Part shown: positions 37,055 to 45,595 of the stretch, piece after piece | Layout: every line of letters begins with the position of its first letter | How positions within the stretch are numbered: position 1 is the first letter of the stretch | From: CAWAPS01 sp963783945 | GTDB lineage: Bacteria; Actinomycetota; Acidimicrobiia; Acidimicrobiales; Palsa-688 | Assembly: GCA_963783945.1 (NCBI GenBank) | Contig: CAWAPS010000002.1 | Span: forward strand, 496,001-560,000 | Direction: 5' to 3' | Length of the DNA: 64,000 bases | The notes under the pieces: generated by a model | Databases searched by the model: none | What the model was told of the DNA's origin: nothing | What the model saw: the letters and a program-made list of their open reading frames with translations, nothing else | Made by a program: the position numbers and the translations under genes

Positions 37055-37155
37055 GGGAGTTCACCTTCGAAGCGCGTGCCGGAGAGGTCACGGTGCTTCG
37101 CCACGGCCGCTTCGACGTCCGTCCCGACTGACCCGCCGGCAATCCTGCGAACCTG

Positions 37156-37851
37156 TTATGCGGTGCCGGCCGACGATCGGCGCAGGCGGGTCGGAGCCAT
37201 CCGGGGAAAGAAGCCCCGGACCGTGCCCTCGCTGGCCAGGTTGATGGCCCGATCCATGTCGAAATCGCCGTTGTGGTGCCTCTCGAGCGCCATCATGAGG
37301 GCGGTACCCATCACCGCCCGGGCCGAGATGTCCGGCGATTCGCCCTCGTATCCGTACCGGTCCTCGACCGCTTGCCAGGCCTGGGCCAGGCGGTCCATGG
37401 CGACCGCGAAGTTGTCCCGGTAGAACCGCCGGGCGACCTTCGGGTCCCCGAAGAGGACCAGCCCGAGGAGGGGAAGAACCTCGTCCAGGGTGGAAATGAG
37501 CTGGCGGTAGAGCCCGTTCAGGGTCTGTACCTGCCGCTCGGGGGTGAGAGGCTCGTCCCGGTCCACCACTTCGGTCGCCGCCACCAGATCGTCGACCGCC
37601 TTGCGGAGGGGTTCGACTACCGCTTCGAAGAACAGCTGATCCTTGCTCTCGAAGTGGCGATAGATGACCCCTTCGCTGATACCGCCCCGTTCGGCGATCA
37701 CCTTGATCGTCGTGCCGTTGACATCGCCCGTCTCGCTGAACGCCCGCCGGGCCGCTTTCAGGATCGAGCTCTTGCGGGCTTCTGCGGTGAGCCGGCGGGC
37801 CCGGGGGGTGTCGCCACTCCGCTCCCGGCGTGCCCCACCCTGCCTAGCCAC
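37156..37851 (-). CDS. TetR-family transcriptional regulator
   Basis: The protein has about 231 residues. The N-terminal helix-turn-helix is clear: ILKAARRAFSETG, then TIKVIAERGGISEGVIYRHF and ESKDQLFFEAV. The C-terminal ligand domain is all-helical and unassigned. I chose the GTG at 37851 because the upstream extension is arginine-rich and unlike the family; the frame is open to 37914. It is the only DNA-binding regulator in the window and is therefore the first candidate to bind the recurring 18-bp palindrome, probably with an acyl-CoA or related ligand. It diverges from the dehydrogenase at 38011. Confidence 0.83.
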   Translation of the reverse strand: MARQGGARRERSGDTPRARRLTAEARKSSILKAARRAFSETGDVNGTTIKVIAERGGISEGVIYRHFESKDQLFFEAVVEPLRKAVDDLVAATEVVDRDEPLTPERQVQTLNGLYRQLISTLDEVLPLLGLVLFGDPKVARRFYRDNFAVAMDRLAQAWQAVEDRYGYEGESPDISARAVMGTALMMALERHHNGDFDMDRAINLASEGTVRGFFPRMAPTRLRRSSAGTA

Positions 37852-37984
37852 GGCGGCCCCGGGGTCCACTGCTCGGTTGGTTCGGCGGCGACATGGAAAC
37901 CCACAATACGCCATTGAAGAGGGAGATGCTTGCTCCTCCTGCCGGGAAATCGGGACCCTCTCACACCCGGTGTATTGCAGTTCT

Positions 37985-38002
37985 ATGGGGTGAGCGGTTA
38001 CT
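37985..38002. promoter_or_regulatory. Weak operator-like site, site 7
   Basis: ATGGGGT-GAGC-GGTTACT has one mismatch in the right arm and a poor left arm. It lies just before the GTG of the dehydrogenase gene and opposite the TetR gene, where autoregulation would be expected, but the match is weak. Confidence 0.25.
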
Positions 38003-38010
38003 TTCTAAGG

Positions 38011-39495
38011 GTGAATACGATAGGGCACTGGATCCAGGGTCGAGCGGTCACCGGAAGCTCGGACCGGGTGGGACCGGTGTATGACCCGGCCCGAGGCGAG
38101 CAGATCGCCGAGGTCAGCCTGGCCTCGTCGAGCGAAGTCGACGATGTGATCAAGTCGGCCGCCGACGCGTCGGTCGCCTGGGCCGAATCGTCGTTGACGG
38201 CCCGGGCCAATCTCTTGTTCCGTCTCCGGGATTTGATCGACCGTCATCGCGACGACCTGGCGAGACGGGTGACAAGAGAGCACGGCAAGGTCGTTTCCGA
38301 TGCCCTGGGTGAGGTAGCCCGCGGCCTCGAATGCGTCGACTTCGCCTGCGGGATCCCGAATCTGCTGAAGGGCTCCTACAGCGCGCAGGTGTCGACGGGC
38401 GTCGACGTCCACACCGTCCTCGAGCCGGTGGGGGTGGCGGTGGGGATCACCCCGTTCAACTTCCCGGTCATGGTGCCGCTTTGGATGCTGTCGAACGCGC
38501 TGGCCTGCGGGAACGCATTTGTGCTGAAGCCGTCGGAGAAAGATCCCTCGCCCTCGTTGCTGCTCGCGGAGCTCATCGAGCAGGCGGGCTTCCCGGACGG
38601 CGTCTTCAGCGTGATCCAGGGAGATGCCGAAGCGGTCAACGCCCTGCTCACCCACCCCGGGGTCGATGCCGTGTCCTTCGTGGGGAGCACCCCGGTGGCC
38701 CGCCACGTGCACGACATCGGTACCCGCAACGGAAAGCGGGTGCAGGCCCTCGGGGGAGCCAAGAACCACATGATCGTCCTGCCGGACGCGGACGTCGGCA
38801 TCGCCGCCGACGCTGCAGTGTCCGCGGCGTACGGCTCAGCCGGCGAACGGTGCATGGCGATCTCGGTCGTGGTCGCCGTCGGTTCGGTTGCTGACGACCT
38901 GGTCGGCGCGGTGAAGGACCGGATCCCTGACGTGGTGATCGGCCCCGGCGACGCCCCGGACTCGATGATGGGGCCCTTGATCACGCGCGAACACCGAGAC
39001 CGGGTGAGGTCCTACGTCGACCGCGCTCCAGCTGAGGGCGCGACGGTCGTCGTGGACGGGACGGCCCCCGACGAAAGGAAGGGCTTCTTTCTCGGATGCT
39101 CGCTCATCGACGGTGTCGCCCCGGGGATGAAGGTCTACGACGACGAGGTGTTCGGGCCCGTTCTCAGCGTGGTGCGCGTTCCGGACCTCGCCCGGGCCGT
39201 CGAGCTCGTCAACTCCAATCCCTACGGGAACGGGGTGGCAATCTTCACCCGCGACGGCGGTGCGGCCCGGCGGTTCGAGCGATCCGTCAAGGTGGGGATG
39301 GTCGGGGTGAATGTCCCGATCCCGGTTCCGGTCGCGTCCCACTCGTTCGGAGGCTGGAAAGCGTCCATCTTCGGTGACAGCCCGATCTATGGCCCCGAAG
39401 GAATCCGCTTCTACACCCGGCCGAAGGTCGTCACCTCTCGCTGGCCCGAGGTGGCCTCCGACCGTCTGGACCTGGGGTTTCCCACCGGCCGCTGA
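38011..39495 (+). CDS. mmsA: CoA-acylating aldehyde dehydrogenase, methylmalonate-semialdehyde type
   Basis: The protein has about 494 residues. ITPFNFPVMVPLWM near residue 148, LGGAKNHMIVLPDAD near 247-261 and the nucleophile Cys in GERCMA near 279 match MmsA rather than ordinary aldehyde dehydrogenases, since the usual general-base Glu is replaced in LGGAKN. It converts methylmalonate semialdehyde (or another aldehyde) to propionyl-CoA or acyl-CoA with NAD and CoA. I chose the GTG at 38011 by alignment with the family start IGHWI; an in-frame GTG at 37990 is possible. It would suit removal of three-carbon fragments from side-chain cleavage. Confidence 0.85.
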   Translation: MNTIGHWIQGRAVTGSSDRVGPVYDPARGEQIAEVSLASSSEVDDVIKSAADASVAWAESSLTARANLLFRLRDLIDRHRDDLARRVTREHGKVVSDALGEVARGLECVDFACGIPNLLKGSYSAQVSTGVDVHTVLEPVGVAVGITPFNFPVMVPLWMLSNALACGNAFVLKPSEKDPSPSLLLAELIEQAGFPDGVFSVIQGDAEAVNALLTHPGVDAVSFVGSTPVARHVHDIGTRNGKRVQALGGAKNHMIVLPDADVGIAADAAVSAAYGSAGERCMAISVVVAVGSVADDLVGAVKDRIPDVVIGPGDAPDSMMGPLITREHRDRVRSYVDRAPAEGATVVVDGTAPDERKGFFLGCSLIDGVAPGMKVYDDEVFGPVLSVVRVPDLARAVELVNSNPYGNGVAIFTRDGGAARRFERSVKVGMVGVNVPIPVPVASHSFGGWKASIFGDSPIYGPEGIRFYTRPKVVTSRWPEVASDRLDLGFPTGR

Positions 39496-39543
39496 AACGT
39501 CCCCCAGGGCGACAACTACGGCCCGGGGTCACAGGAGGGAAGT

Positions 39544-40656
39544 ATGAGAAGCAGAGCTGCACTACTGATGGAGCAGCCCGGCAAGTGGCAGGTGGTCGAC
39601 GTGGAGGTCGACGAGCCCGAAGACCACGAGGTCCTGGTGCGAATGGTGGCTTCCGGTCTGTGCCACTCGGACGACCACGTGGCCAAGGCGGACGGAAAGG
39701 TCTCGCACTTCCCGTACTGCGGAGGCCACGAGGGCGCGGGGGTGATCGAGGCGGTCGGCCCGGGAGTGCGCGGCCTCCGGACCGGCGACCACATCGTCAC
39801 CTCGTTCATCCCGGGCTGCGGCCGGTGCCAGTTCTGTGGCCGCGGCATGCAGAACCTGTGCGAGACAGGCGCCCTACTCATGCAGGGCTCTCAACTCGAC
39901 GGCACTTTCCGTATGCACCATGACGGCCGCGACGTCGCCCGCTCGTCACTGATCGGCGCCTTCTCCGAGGTGAGCGTCATGCCGGAATGGTCTTGCATAA
40001 AGATCGACAACGACATCCCGCTTCGAACGGCCGCCCTGCTCGGTTGCGGGGTGCCGACGGGCTGGGGATCCGCGGTAAATGCCGCCCAGGTGCAGCCGGG
40101 CCAGGTGGTAATTGTCATGGGTGTCGGAGGCATTGGGATCAACGCGGTGCAGGGCGCCGCCCACGCCGGGGCAGCCCGGGTCATCGCGATCGATCCGGTG
40201 GCGATGAAGCGCGACGCCGCCCTGCGCTTAGGAGCGACTGACGCGTTCTCGACTATCGAGGAGGCGGCCGACGTGGCTCGTTCGCTCACCAACGGGCAAG
40301 GAGCCGACTCCACCATCGTGACCGTGGGAGTGCTGTCGGGCGAGCACGTGGGACAGGCATTCGATTCCATTCGTAAGGCGGGGACAGTCGTGGTCACCGC
40401 GGTGGCGCCCATGGCGCTGTCGAGCATTCCTGTCAGCCCGTTCCTCCTGGCCATGTTCCAGAAGCGCTTGCAGGGTTGCCTTTACGGGATGATGTCGCCC
40501 TCGAGCGACGTGCCCAGGCTGCTGTGGATGTACCGACAAGGTCAGCTCAAACTGGACGAGCTGGTAACCCGGACGTACAACCTGGACGAAATAAACGCCG
40601 GCTACGACGACATGCATGCCGGCACCAACATTCGTGGTGTGATCGAGTTCGCGTGA
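39544..40656 (+). CDS. NDMA-dependent (mycofactocin-type) zinc alcohol dehydrogenase
   Basis: The protein has 370 residues. The catalytic zinc site is SGLCHSDDH near residue 39 and GGHEGAG near 60; the structural zinc lobe is CGRCQFCGRGMQNLC near 91-105. The Rossmann motif is GVGGIGINAVQGA. The sequence follows the NDMA-dependent alcohol dehydrogenase family closely (VTSFIPGCGRC, LMQGSQLDGTFR, KRLQGCLYG). Those enzymes keep the nicotinamide bound and pass electrons to mycofactocin. This implies mycofactocin genes elsewhere in the genome. A strong AGGAGGGAAGT precedes the ATG. Confidence 0.88.
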   Translation: MRSRAALLMEQPGKWQVVDVEVDEPEDHEVLVRMVASGLCHSDDHVAKADGKVSHFPYCGGHEGAGVIEAVGPGVRGLRTGDHIVTSFIPGCGRCQFCGRGMQNLCETGALLMQGSQLDGTFRMHHDGRDVARSSLIGAFSEVSVMPEWSCIKIDNDIPLRTAALLGCGVPTGWGSAVNAAQVQPGQVVIVMGVGGIGINAVQGAAHAGAARVIAIDPVAMKRDAALRLGATDAFSTIEEAADVARSLTNGQGADSTIVTVGVLSGEHVGQAFDSIRKAGTVVVTAVAPMALSSIPVSPFLLAMFQKRLQGCLYGMMSPSSDVPRLLWMYRQGQLKLDELVTRTYNLDEINAGYDDMHAGTNIRGVIEFA

Positions 40657-40680
40657 TACGAAAAGGCCGGTGGAGAATCC

Positions 40681-40698
40681 GGTGAGTGTACACTCACT
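40681..40698. promoter_or_regulatory. Operator-like palindrome, site 8 (near-perfect)
   Basis: GGTGAGT-GTAC-ACTCACT contains the perfect 16-bp palindrome GTGAGTGTACACTCAC (40682-40697). It lies 31 bases upstream of the SnoaL-like gene at 40729 and heads the thiolase/DUF35 operon. Confidence 0.7.
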
Positions 40699-40728
40699 AC
40701 TTCTTTCCGGCCTGCGGAGGAAACCTGG

Positions 40729-41151
40729 ATGAGCGAAACCGATCAAACTCCTGCCACCTGGACCGGGGACCCCCGGGAGGTGGTGGAGGAGCTGGCCCGC
40801 CGCTTTCAAAGCCGCGATCCCGCCCGCTCCTTCCTCCTCTTCCACCCCGACATTCGGGTCGAGCAGCCGGCTTCGCTCCCCCACGGCGGATGGCACCGGG
40901 GCCTCGACGGCGTCAAACAGATGGGCGAGCAGTTCGGCCGTCACTGGGACCGGACGATCGACAACCCCCGGATCTTCGGGTGCGGCCAAACGGTGGTACA
41001 GGTCACGACCCAGACCTGGACCGCCAAAGCGACCCAGCGCCGGGCCACGGTGGATGTGGTAGAGCTGTTCGGCTTTGCCGACGGGCTCATTTCCGAGATC
41101 AGGGTCTTTCAGCAGGACACCCATCTCCTGCTGGAGACCCTCGCCGGGTGA
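40729..41151 (+). CDS. SnoaL-like / NTF2-fold small protein
   Basis: The protein has 140 residues, with REVVEELARRFQSRDPARSFLLFHPDIRVEQP at the start and an end strand ISEIRVFQQDTHLLLETL, typical of SnoaL_2 proteins. It could act as an isomerase, dehydratase or binding protein for a pathway intermediate. It is the first gene after the strongest single palindrome in the window and lies 55 bases before the thiolase gene. Confidence 0.75.
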   Translation: MSETDQTPATWTGDPREVVEELARRFQSRDPARSFLLFHPDIRVEQPASLPHGGWHRGLDGVKQMGEQFGRHWDRTIDNPRIFGCGQTVVQVTTQTWTAKATQRRATVDVVELFGFADGLISEIRVFQQDTHLLLETLAG

Positions 41152-41206
41152 ACGCGGCTCACCGGTTCAGGAAACCTGCGGACACCACCAACTCTCCGGA
41201 TCAGGG

Positions 41207-42382
41207 ATGCGAAAGTTCGAGGACGACGTCACCATCTCGGGTATCGGGCAATCGGACGTCGGCCGGCGGCTAGGGCGATCCCCGCTTCGCCTCACCGTCG
41301 ATGCAATCGGTGATGCCATAGCCGACGCCGGCCTGACCCCCGGCGACATCAGTGCCCTGATCAGCTATCCCGGCGGCGGAACATCGCTCGGCGGACCGGG
41401 CTTCGCCGGCCCGTCGCTAGCTGAGGTCTCCGACACCATGGGGCTGGAGGTGGACCTCCTCATGGGCAACTTCGAGGGCCCGGCTCAACTCGGACCCGTG
41501 GTAAACGCCGCCCTGGCCATCAGCTCAGGTCTGGTCCGCCACGCCGTCGTGTACCGAACGGTCACCGAGGGATCGGCCCGGGGCGCCCTGACCGGACACG
41601 GCGTCGGCCTTGCGGACAGCGGCCAGGTCCCCTGGATCACCGGGTTCGGCGGGGGGCCGGCGCCTATAGGCTACGCCCTGCTCGCCCGCCGGCACTTCCA
41701 CGACTACGGGACGTCGCGCCAACAGCTGGGGCAGATTGCTCTCACTGCTCGCCGTCACGCCGCCCTCAACCCCAAGGCCCTGTTCCGGAAGCCGCTCAGC
41801 CTGTCCGACTATCTCGACGCCCGGATGATCTCCGATCCCCTCTGCCTCTACGACTGCGACGTCCACTGCGACGGCTCCACCGCCCTGGTTCTTTCCCATG
41901 TGAGCCACGCCCGGGACGGCGCTCAGCCGCCCGTTTACATCGAAGCGATCGGCACGGCGCCGGCTGCCCGACCCGACTACGCCCAGCATCTGGACATCCA
42001 GCCCGGGCGGCGGGCCGCCGCCCACATGTGGAGTCGCACCGACCTGCGGCCCCGAGACGTCGCGGTTGCCGAGCTCTACGACGGCTTCAGCATTCTGACC
42101 CTTCTCTGGCTGGAGGCGCTCGGCTTCTGCGCGCAGGGTGAGAGCGGAGCGTTCGTCGATGGCGGCACTCGCATATCGCTCGGAGGTGCGCTGCCCATAA
42201 ATACGAACGGCGGCCAGCTCTCGGCCGGTCGCCTGCACGGACTCGGCTTCGTCCACGAAGCCTGCCTGCAGCTCCGGGGCCAGGCCGGGGCGCGCCAGGT
42301 CGGTTCGGCGGGTGTGGCGGTCGTCAGCGTCGGCGCCCTCCCGTATGTCGGGTGCATGCTGCTAAGGGGGGCCGCGGCGTGA
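41207..42382 (+). CDS. Thiolase-fold lipid-transfer/retro-aldolase-like protein (paralogue of 50529-51710)
   Basis: The protein has 391 residues of the SCP2-thiolase/Ltp family. The usual thiolase nucleophile Cys is missing: the segment reads LMGNFEGPAQLG. The other family features remain: YDCDVHCDGSTALVLS near 225 and AELYDGFSILTLLWLEALGFC near 285, including the Tyr-rich loop. This matches Ltp2-type retro-aldolases, which need a DUF35 partner, rather than true thiolases. The DUF35 gene follows with a GTGA overlap. I chose the ATG at 41207 (GAGG-like sequence upstream is weak). Confidence 0.8.
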   Translation: MRKFEDDVTISGIGQSDVGRRLGRSPLRLTVDAIGDAIADAGLTPGDISALISYPGGGTSLGGPGFAGPSLAEVSDTMGLEVDLLMGNFEGPAQLGPVVNAALAISSGLVRHAVVYRTVTEGSARGALTGHGVGLADSGQVPWITGFGGGPAPIGYALLARRHFHDYGTSRQQLGQIALTARRHAALNPKALFRKPLSLSDYLDARMISDPLCLYDCDVHCDGSTALVLSHVSHARDGAQPPVYIEAIGTAPAARPDYAQHLDIQPGRRAAAHMWSRTDLRPRDVAVAELYDGFSILTLLWLEALGFCAQGESGAFVDGGTRISLGGALPINTNGGQLSAGRLHGLGFVHEACLQLRGQAGARQVGSAGVAVVSVGALPYVGCMLLRGAAA

Positions 42383-43359
42383 CCGGGATCCTGCGGGCCG
42401 ATCACGAGCTCGGGTTCACTTACCGGAGGAGTGTCGGGGGAGCCGAGCGAAGGTTCCTCTCCGGGCTGGCCCGGGCCGAGCTTTGGGGCAGCATCGACTC
42501 CGGCGGACGGGTTACGGTGCCTCCCGTCGATTGGGACCCGGCAACGGGGGCGCCCGTAGACCGGTTCGTCCGGGTCGCCGACCACGGGATCGTCCGGTCG
42601 TGGACCTGGGTGGCCCAACCCGGTGCCGCTCATCCCCTCCAACGGCCCTTCGCCCTGGCGTTGATCCAGCCCGACGGGGCAGACACGGCATTGCTGCACG
42701 TCATCGAGGTGGAAAGCGAAACGGACGTGCGGAGCGGTATGACCGTCCGAGCCGATTGGCGGGCCGAGCGATCGGGCAGCATCCTCGATGTGAGGGCGTT
42801 TGTGCCCTGTCCGGCCACCGCGAGCGGGTCTCCGGGGCCGGTCCCAAACGACGGGGCCGAGGACGGGGCCGAGGACGAGGTCGACGTCGAGGTGGTCTCG
42901 GACGTGCGGGTGCTCTACCGGTACGAACCCGGATGGGCTCTCAGCCGGTTTCTGAGGGGTCTGGCGGAACGCCGGATCGAAGGCGGGCGTTGCCCTTCCT
43001 GTGCCGGCGTGTACGTACCTCCACATGCCAGGTGCCCGGCGTGCCGCACCGGTCCGATGATCCCCGTTGTCCTGGGCCACGAGGGCACGATCACCTCATT
43101 CACGGTCGTGCACGTCCCGTTCCACGACATGACGGTCGACCTACCGTTCGTGTGCGCGTGGATCCGCCTCGACGGGGCCGACGTTCCGTTCGCCCACCTG
43201 CTCGGGGACGCCGACCCCGACGACGTCCAGGTCGGCCGGCGAGTGCGGGCGGTTTGGGTCGCCGACGAGGACCTCGCTCCGACCTGGGAAAGCATCAAAT
43301 ACTTTCGCCTGACAGGCGACGGCGCGGCGTCCAGCCCCGAAAGCCAATGCGCCGAGTAG
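42379..43359 (+). CDS. Two-part DUF35/OB-fold protein with zinc ribbon
   Basis: The protein has 326 residues. The C-terminal half has a rubredoxin-like zinc ribbon, CPSC and CPAC near 204-221 with PPHAR between, followed by an OB-fold as in DUF35 proteins such as the C-terminal domain of ChsH2. The N-terminal 150 residues look like a second, zinc-less OB-like or hotdog-like domain and are joined by an acidic linker (EDGAEDEVDVE). It is the likely partner that binds acyl-CoA for the adjacent Ltp-type proteins. The GTG overlaps the thiolase stop, and the stop overlaps the next gene by 13 bases. Confidence 0.78.
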   Translation: MTGILRADHELGFTYRRSVGGAERRFLSGLARAELWGSIDSGGRVTVPPVDWDPATGAPVDRFVRVADHGIVRSWTWVAQPGAAHPLQRPFALALIQPDGADTALLHVIEVESETDVRSGMTVRADWRAERSGSILDVRAFVPCPATASGSPGPVPNDGAEDGAEDEVDVEVVSDVRVLYRYEPGWALSRFLRGLAERRIEGGRCPSCAGVYVPPHARCPACRTGPMIPVVLGHEGTITSFTVVHVPFHDMTVDLPFVCAWIRLDGADVPFAHLLGDADPDDVQVGRRVRAVWVADEDLAPTWESIKYFRLTGDGAASSPESQCAE

Positions 43360-44282
43360 CCATCGTCGGCTTTGCCTGCGAGGTCAACGTCGACGACGGT
43401 CGCAACGACGCCGAGATGCTGGCGCCAGTTGTCGATCGAGCTCTGGCCACCAGCGGCATCCCCCCGGGTGATATCGGTGTGGTCGGGACGGCCGGCTCCG
43501 AATTCCTGAACGGTGTCGTGGGCGGAGTGATGGGAGCGTTCGATGCCCTCCCTTGCTGGCCCCCCCGATCGCACTCGCATTTGGACGGCGACGGCGGGTT
43601 CGCCCTCTACGAATGCTGGGTGCGTCTCCTGGCCGGCGAGGCGGAGGCGGCGCTGGTGTGCGCCTTCAGCCGGCCGCTGGCAGCCGATGCCCGGTCGGTG
43701 CTCGAATTACAGCTCGATCCTTACTTCGTCGGCCCGCTTCACGCCGGAGCGGCCAGCCTGGCCGCGCTCCAGGCCCGGATCTTGATCGACTCCGGCCGGG
43801 CCAGCGAGGATGACCTCGCGGCGGTCGTCAGCACCCGGCGCCCCGGATGGACCCCGGAGGAACTGATGCGACAGCCCTACGTGGCGTCGCCGCTGCGGGA
43901 CCTCGACTGCTCGACTGTGGGCTCGGGTTCGGCGGCAGTGGTCCTGGCCACGGAGAGACTCGCAAAGCAATACTGCGCCCGACCGGCGTGGATCGCCGCC
44001 ATAGAGCACCGGATCGAGCGCCAGTCTCTGGGTGCCCGGGACCTGTCTGCATCGCCGACGACAAGAGGGATGGCCGCCCGGTTGGGGCTCGCCGGCTCGA
44101 CGATCGACGTCGTGGAGCTGCACGCCCCGTTCAGCCACCAGGAGCTGATTCTCCTCGACGCCATCGCCGCGGCAGCAGATCGAACGCGTCAACCCATCGG
44201 GCGGGGCGTTGCCAGCCGATCCGATCATGGCCACCGGCCTGATCCGCCTCGGATGGGCCGCCGATGCCGTCCTGCGAGGTGA
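43347..44282 (+). CDS. Thiolase-fold Ltp-like protein, 3' end frameshifted
   Basis: As read it has 311 residues ending in an arginine/proline-rich tail at 44282. The natural end (IERVNPSGGALPADPIMATG... to LLEGER) lies in the next frame and stops at 44362-44364. The switch must fall between about 44160 and 44185, equal to one extra base. The corrected stop overlaps the GTG of the next gene (GTGA at 44361), which strongly supports the repair. Ltp-like features include VELHAPFSHQELILLD near 255-270. A nucleophile Cys in the classic position is not evident. It probably forms a heteromer with the next protein. Confidence 0.75.
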   Translation: MRRVAIVGFACEVNVDDGRNDAEMLAPVVDRALATSGIPPGDIGVVGTAGSEFLNGVVGGVMGAFDALPCWPPRSHSHLDGDGGFALYECWVRLLAGEAEAALVCAFSRPLAADARSVLELQLDPYFVGPLHAGAASLAALQARILIDSGRASEDDLAAVVSTRRPGWTPEELMRQPYVASPLRDLDCSTVGSGSAAVVLATERLAKQYCARPAWIAAIEHRIERQSLGARDLSASPTTRGMAARLGLAGSTIDVVELHAPFSHQELILLDAIAAAADRTRQPIGRGVASRSDHGHRPDPPRMGRRCRPAR

Positions 44283-44360
44283 CGCTCGACGGGCCGTCGG
44301 CCACACCACAAACGGACCGTGCCTGCAGCACAACCTGCTTTGCCTGCTGGAGGGCGAACG

Positions 44361-45512
44361 GTGAGCCGCAGATGTGCCGTGATCGGCACCGGGCAGACCC
44401 ACCACGCAGCTGTCCGCCGCGACCTCTCGTTGGGCGGGCTGGTACGCGAGGCGGCGTCACGGGCGGTTGAGGACGCCGGCCTCGACTGGCCGGATATCGA
44501 GGCGATCGTGCTCGGCAAGGCGCCCGACATCCTGGAGGGCGTGATGTCCCCCGAGCTGTACCTGGCCGATGCTCTGGCCGGAGCCGGAAAACCCATCTTG
44601 CGGGCCTACACCTCGGGGAACGCGGGCGGCGTGGCCGCCAGCATGGGCGTAAATCTCGTTGCGTCCGGCGTGCACTCGCGGGTTCTGGTCGTGAGCTTCG
44701 AAAAGCAATCCGAGGCCAAAGCCGCCGGCGCCACCCTTCAACACGTCCCTTTCGAGGCTCGCTGGCAGGGCGGGACGGGAAGCCTGTTCGGAGCGCTCTG
44801 CCAGGAGTACATCTACCGCTCCGGCGCGCCTTTGCACATCGGAGACCTGGCCGCACTGAAGGACCGGCAGAACGCCTTGCTCAATCCGTATGCCCAGGTC
44901 CGCCGGCCGGACATCAGCCTGGAGATGATCGCTTCATCGAAGATGCTCTGGGACCCCATACGGCTGCTGCATTCGTCGCCGTCATCCGACGGGGCGTGCG
45001 CCGTCGTCCTGGGCGACGAGGGGGCGGCAGCCGGTCGCCGGCCGGCGTGGGTCCACGCCTGTGCCGTGCGCACCGAACCGCCCGTGGCGCCCGAGCACGA
45101 CGGAGTGGACCCCCGGTGCGGGAGGGACTGCGCCCGGGCCGTTTACCAACAGGCCGGGATCGACGACCCGCACCGCGATCTGGATGTGGCCGAGCTCTTC
45201 GTACCGTACAGCTGGATGGAGCCGATCCACCTCGAGAACATCGGACTGGCGGCGCGGGATCAAGGTTGGAGGCTCATCGACCGAGGGGCCACATCGGTGA
45301 GCGGTTCGCTGCCAGTGAACCCGTCGGGCGGACTCCTCGGTGCCAACCCCATCGGCGCCGCCGGTCTGGTCAGGTTCGCGGAGGCGGCCATGCAGGTCCG
45401 GGGCGCCGCGGGATCCCATCAGATCGACGGCGCCCGGCGGGCCCTCGGCCACGCGGTCGGAGGCTTCTCCAACTGCGTGGCGATGTGGGTGGTCGGCCGG
45501 GACAAGCCGTAG
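44361..45512 (+). CDS. Thiolase-fold lipid-transfer-like protein
   Basis: The protein has 383 residues. VIGTGQTHHAAVR near the start, AYTSGNAGGVAASMGVNLVASG near 85-107 where thiolases have their Cys, SDGACAVVLGDE near 210, and the C-terminal PVNPSGGLLGANPIGAAGL with GGFSNC. The loop TSGNAGG lacks the nucleophile Cys, as in Ltp3/Ltp4-type proteins. It is coupled to the frameshifted partner upstream and shares the operon with the DUF35 protein, so a multi-subunit thiolase or aldolase complex is likely. Confidence 0.8.
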   Translation: MSRRCAVIGTGQTHHAAVRRDLSLGGLVREAASRAVEDAGLDWPDIEAIVLGKAPDILEGVMSPELYLADALAGAGKPILRAYTSGNAGGVAASMGVNLVASGVHSRVLVVSFEKQSEAKAAGATLQHVPFEARWQGGTGSLFGALCQEYIYRSGAPLHIGDLAALKDRQNALLNPYAQVRRPDISLEMIASSKMLWDPIRLLHSSPSSDGACAVVLGDEGAAAGRRPAWVHACAVRTEPPVAPEHDGVDPRCGRDCARAVYQQAGIDDPHRDLDVAELFVPYSWMEPIHLENIGLAARDQGWRLIDRGATSVSGSLPVNPSGGLLGANPIGAAGLVRFAEAAMQVRGAAGSHQIDGARRALGHAVGGFSNCVAMWVVGRDKP

Positions 45513-45543
45513 GGCGTGCGGTCGATCAGACCGACTCTAAATT

Positions 45544-45561
45544 AGTGGGCATTCGCTCAGT
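45544..45561. promoter_or_regulatory. Operator-like palindrome, site 9
   Basis: AGTGGGC-ATTC-GCTCAGT has one mismatch in each arm. It lies 35 bases upstream of the aldehyde dehydrogenase start at 45596. Confidence 0.65.
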
Positions 45562-45595
45562 ATGTTAGGTTGCGAGCAACTCGATCGGGGAGGGC

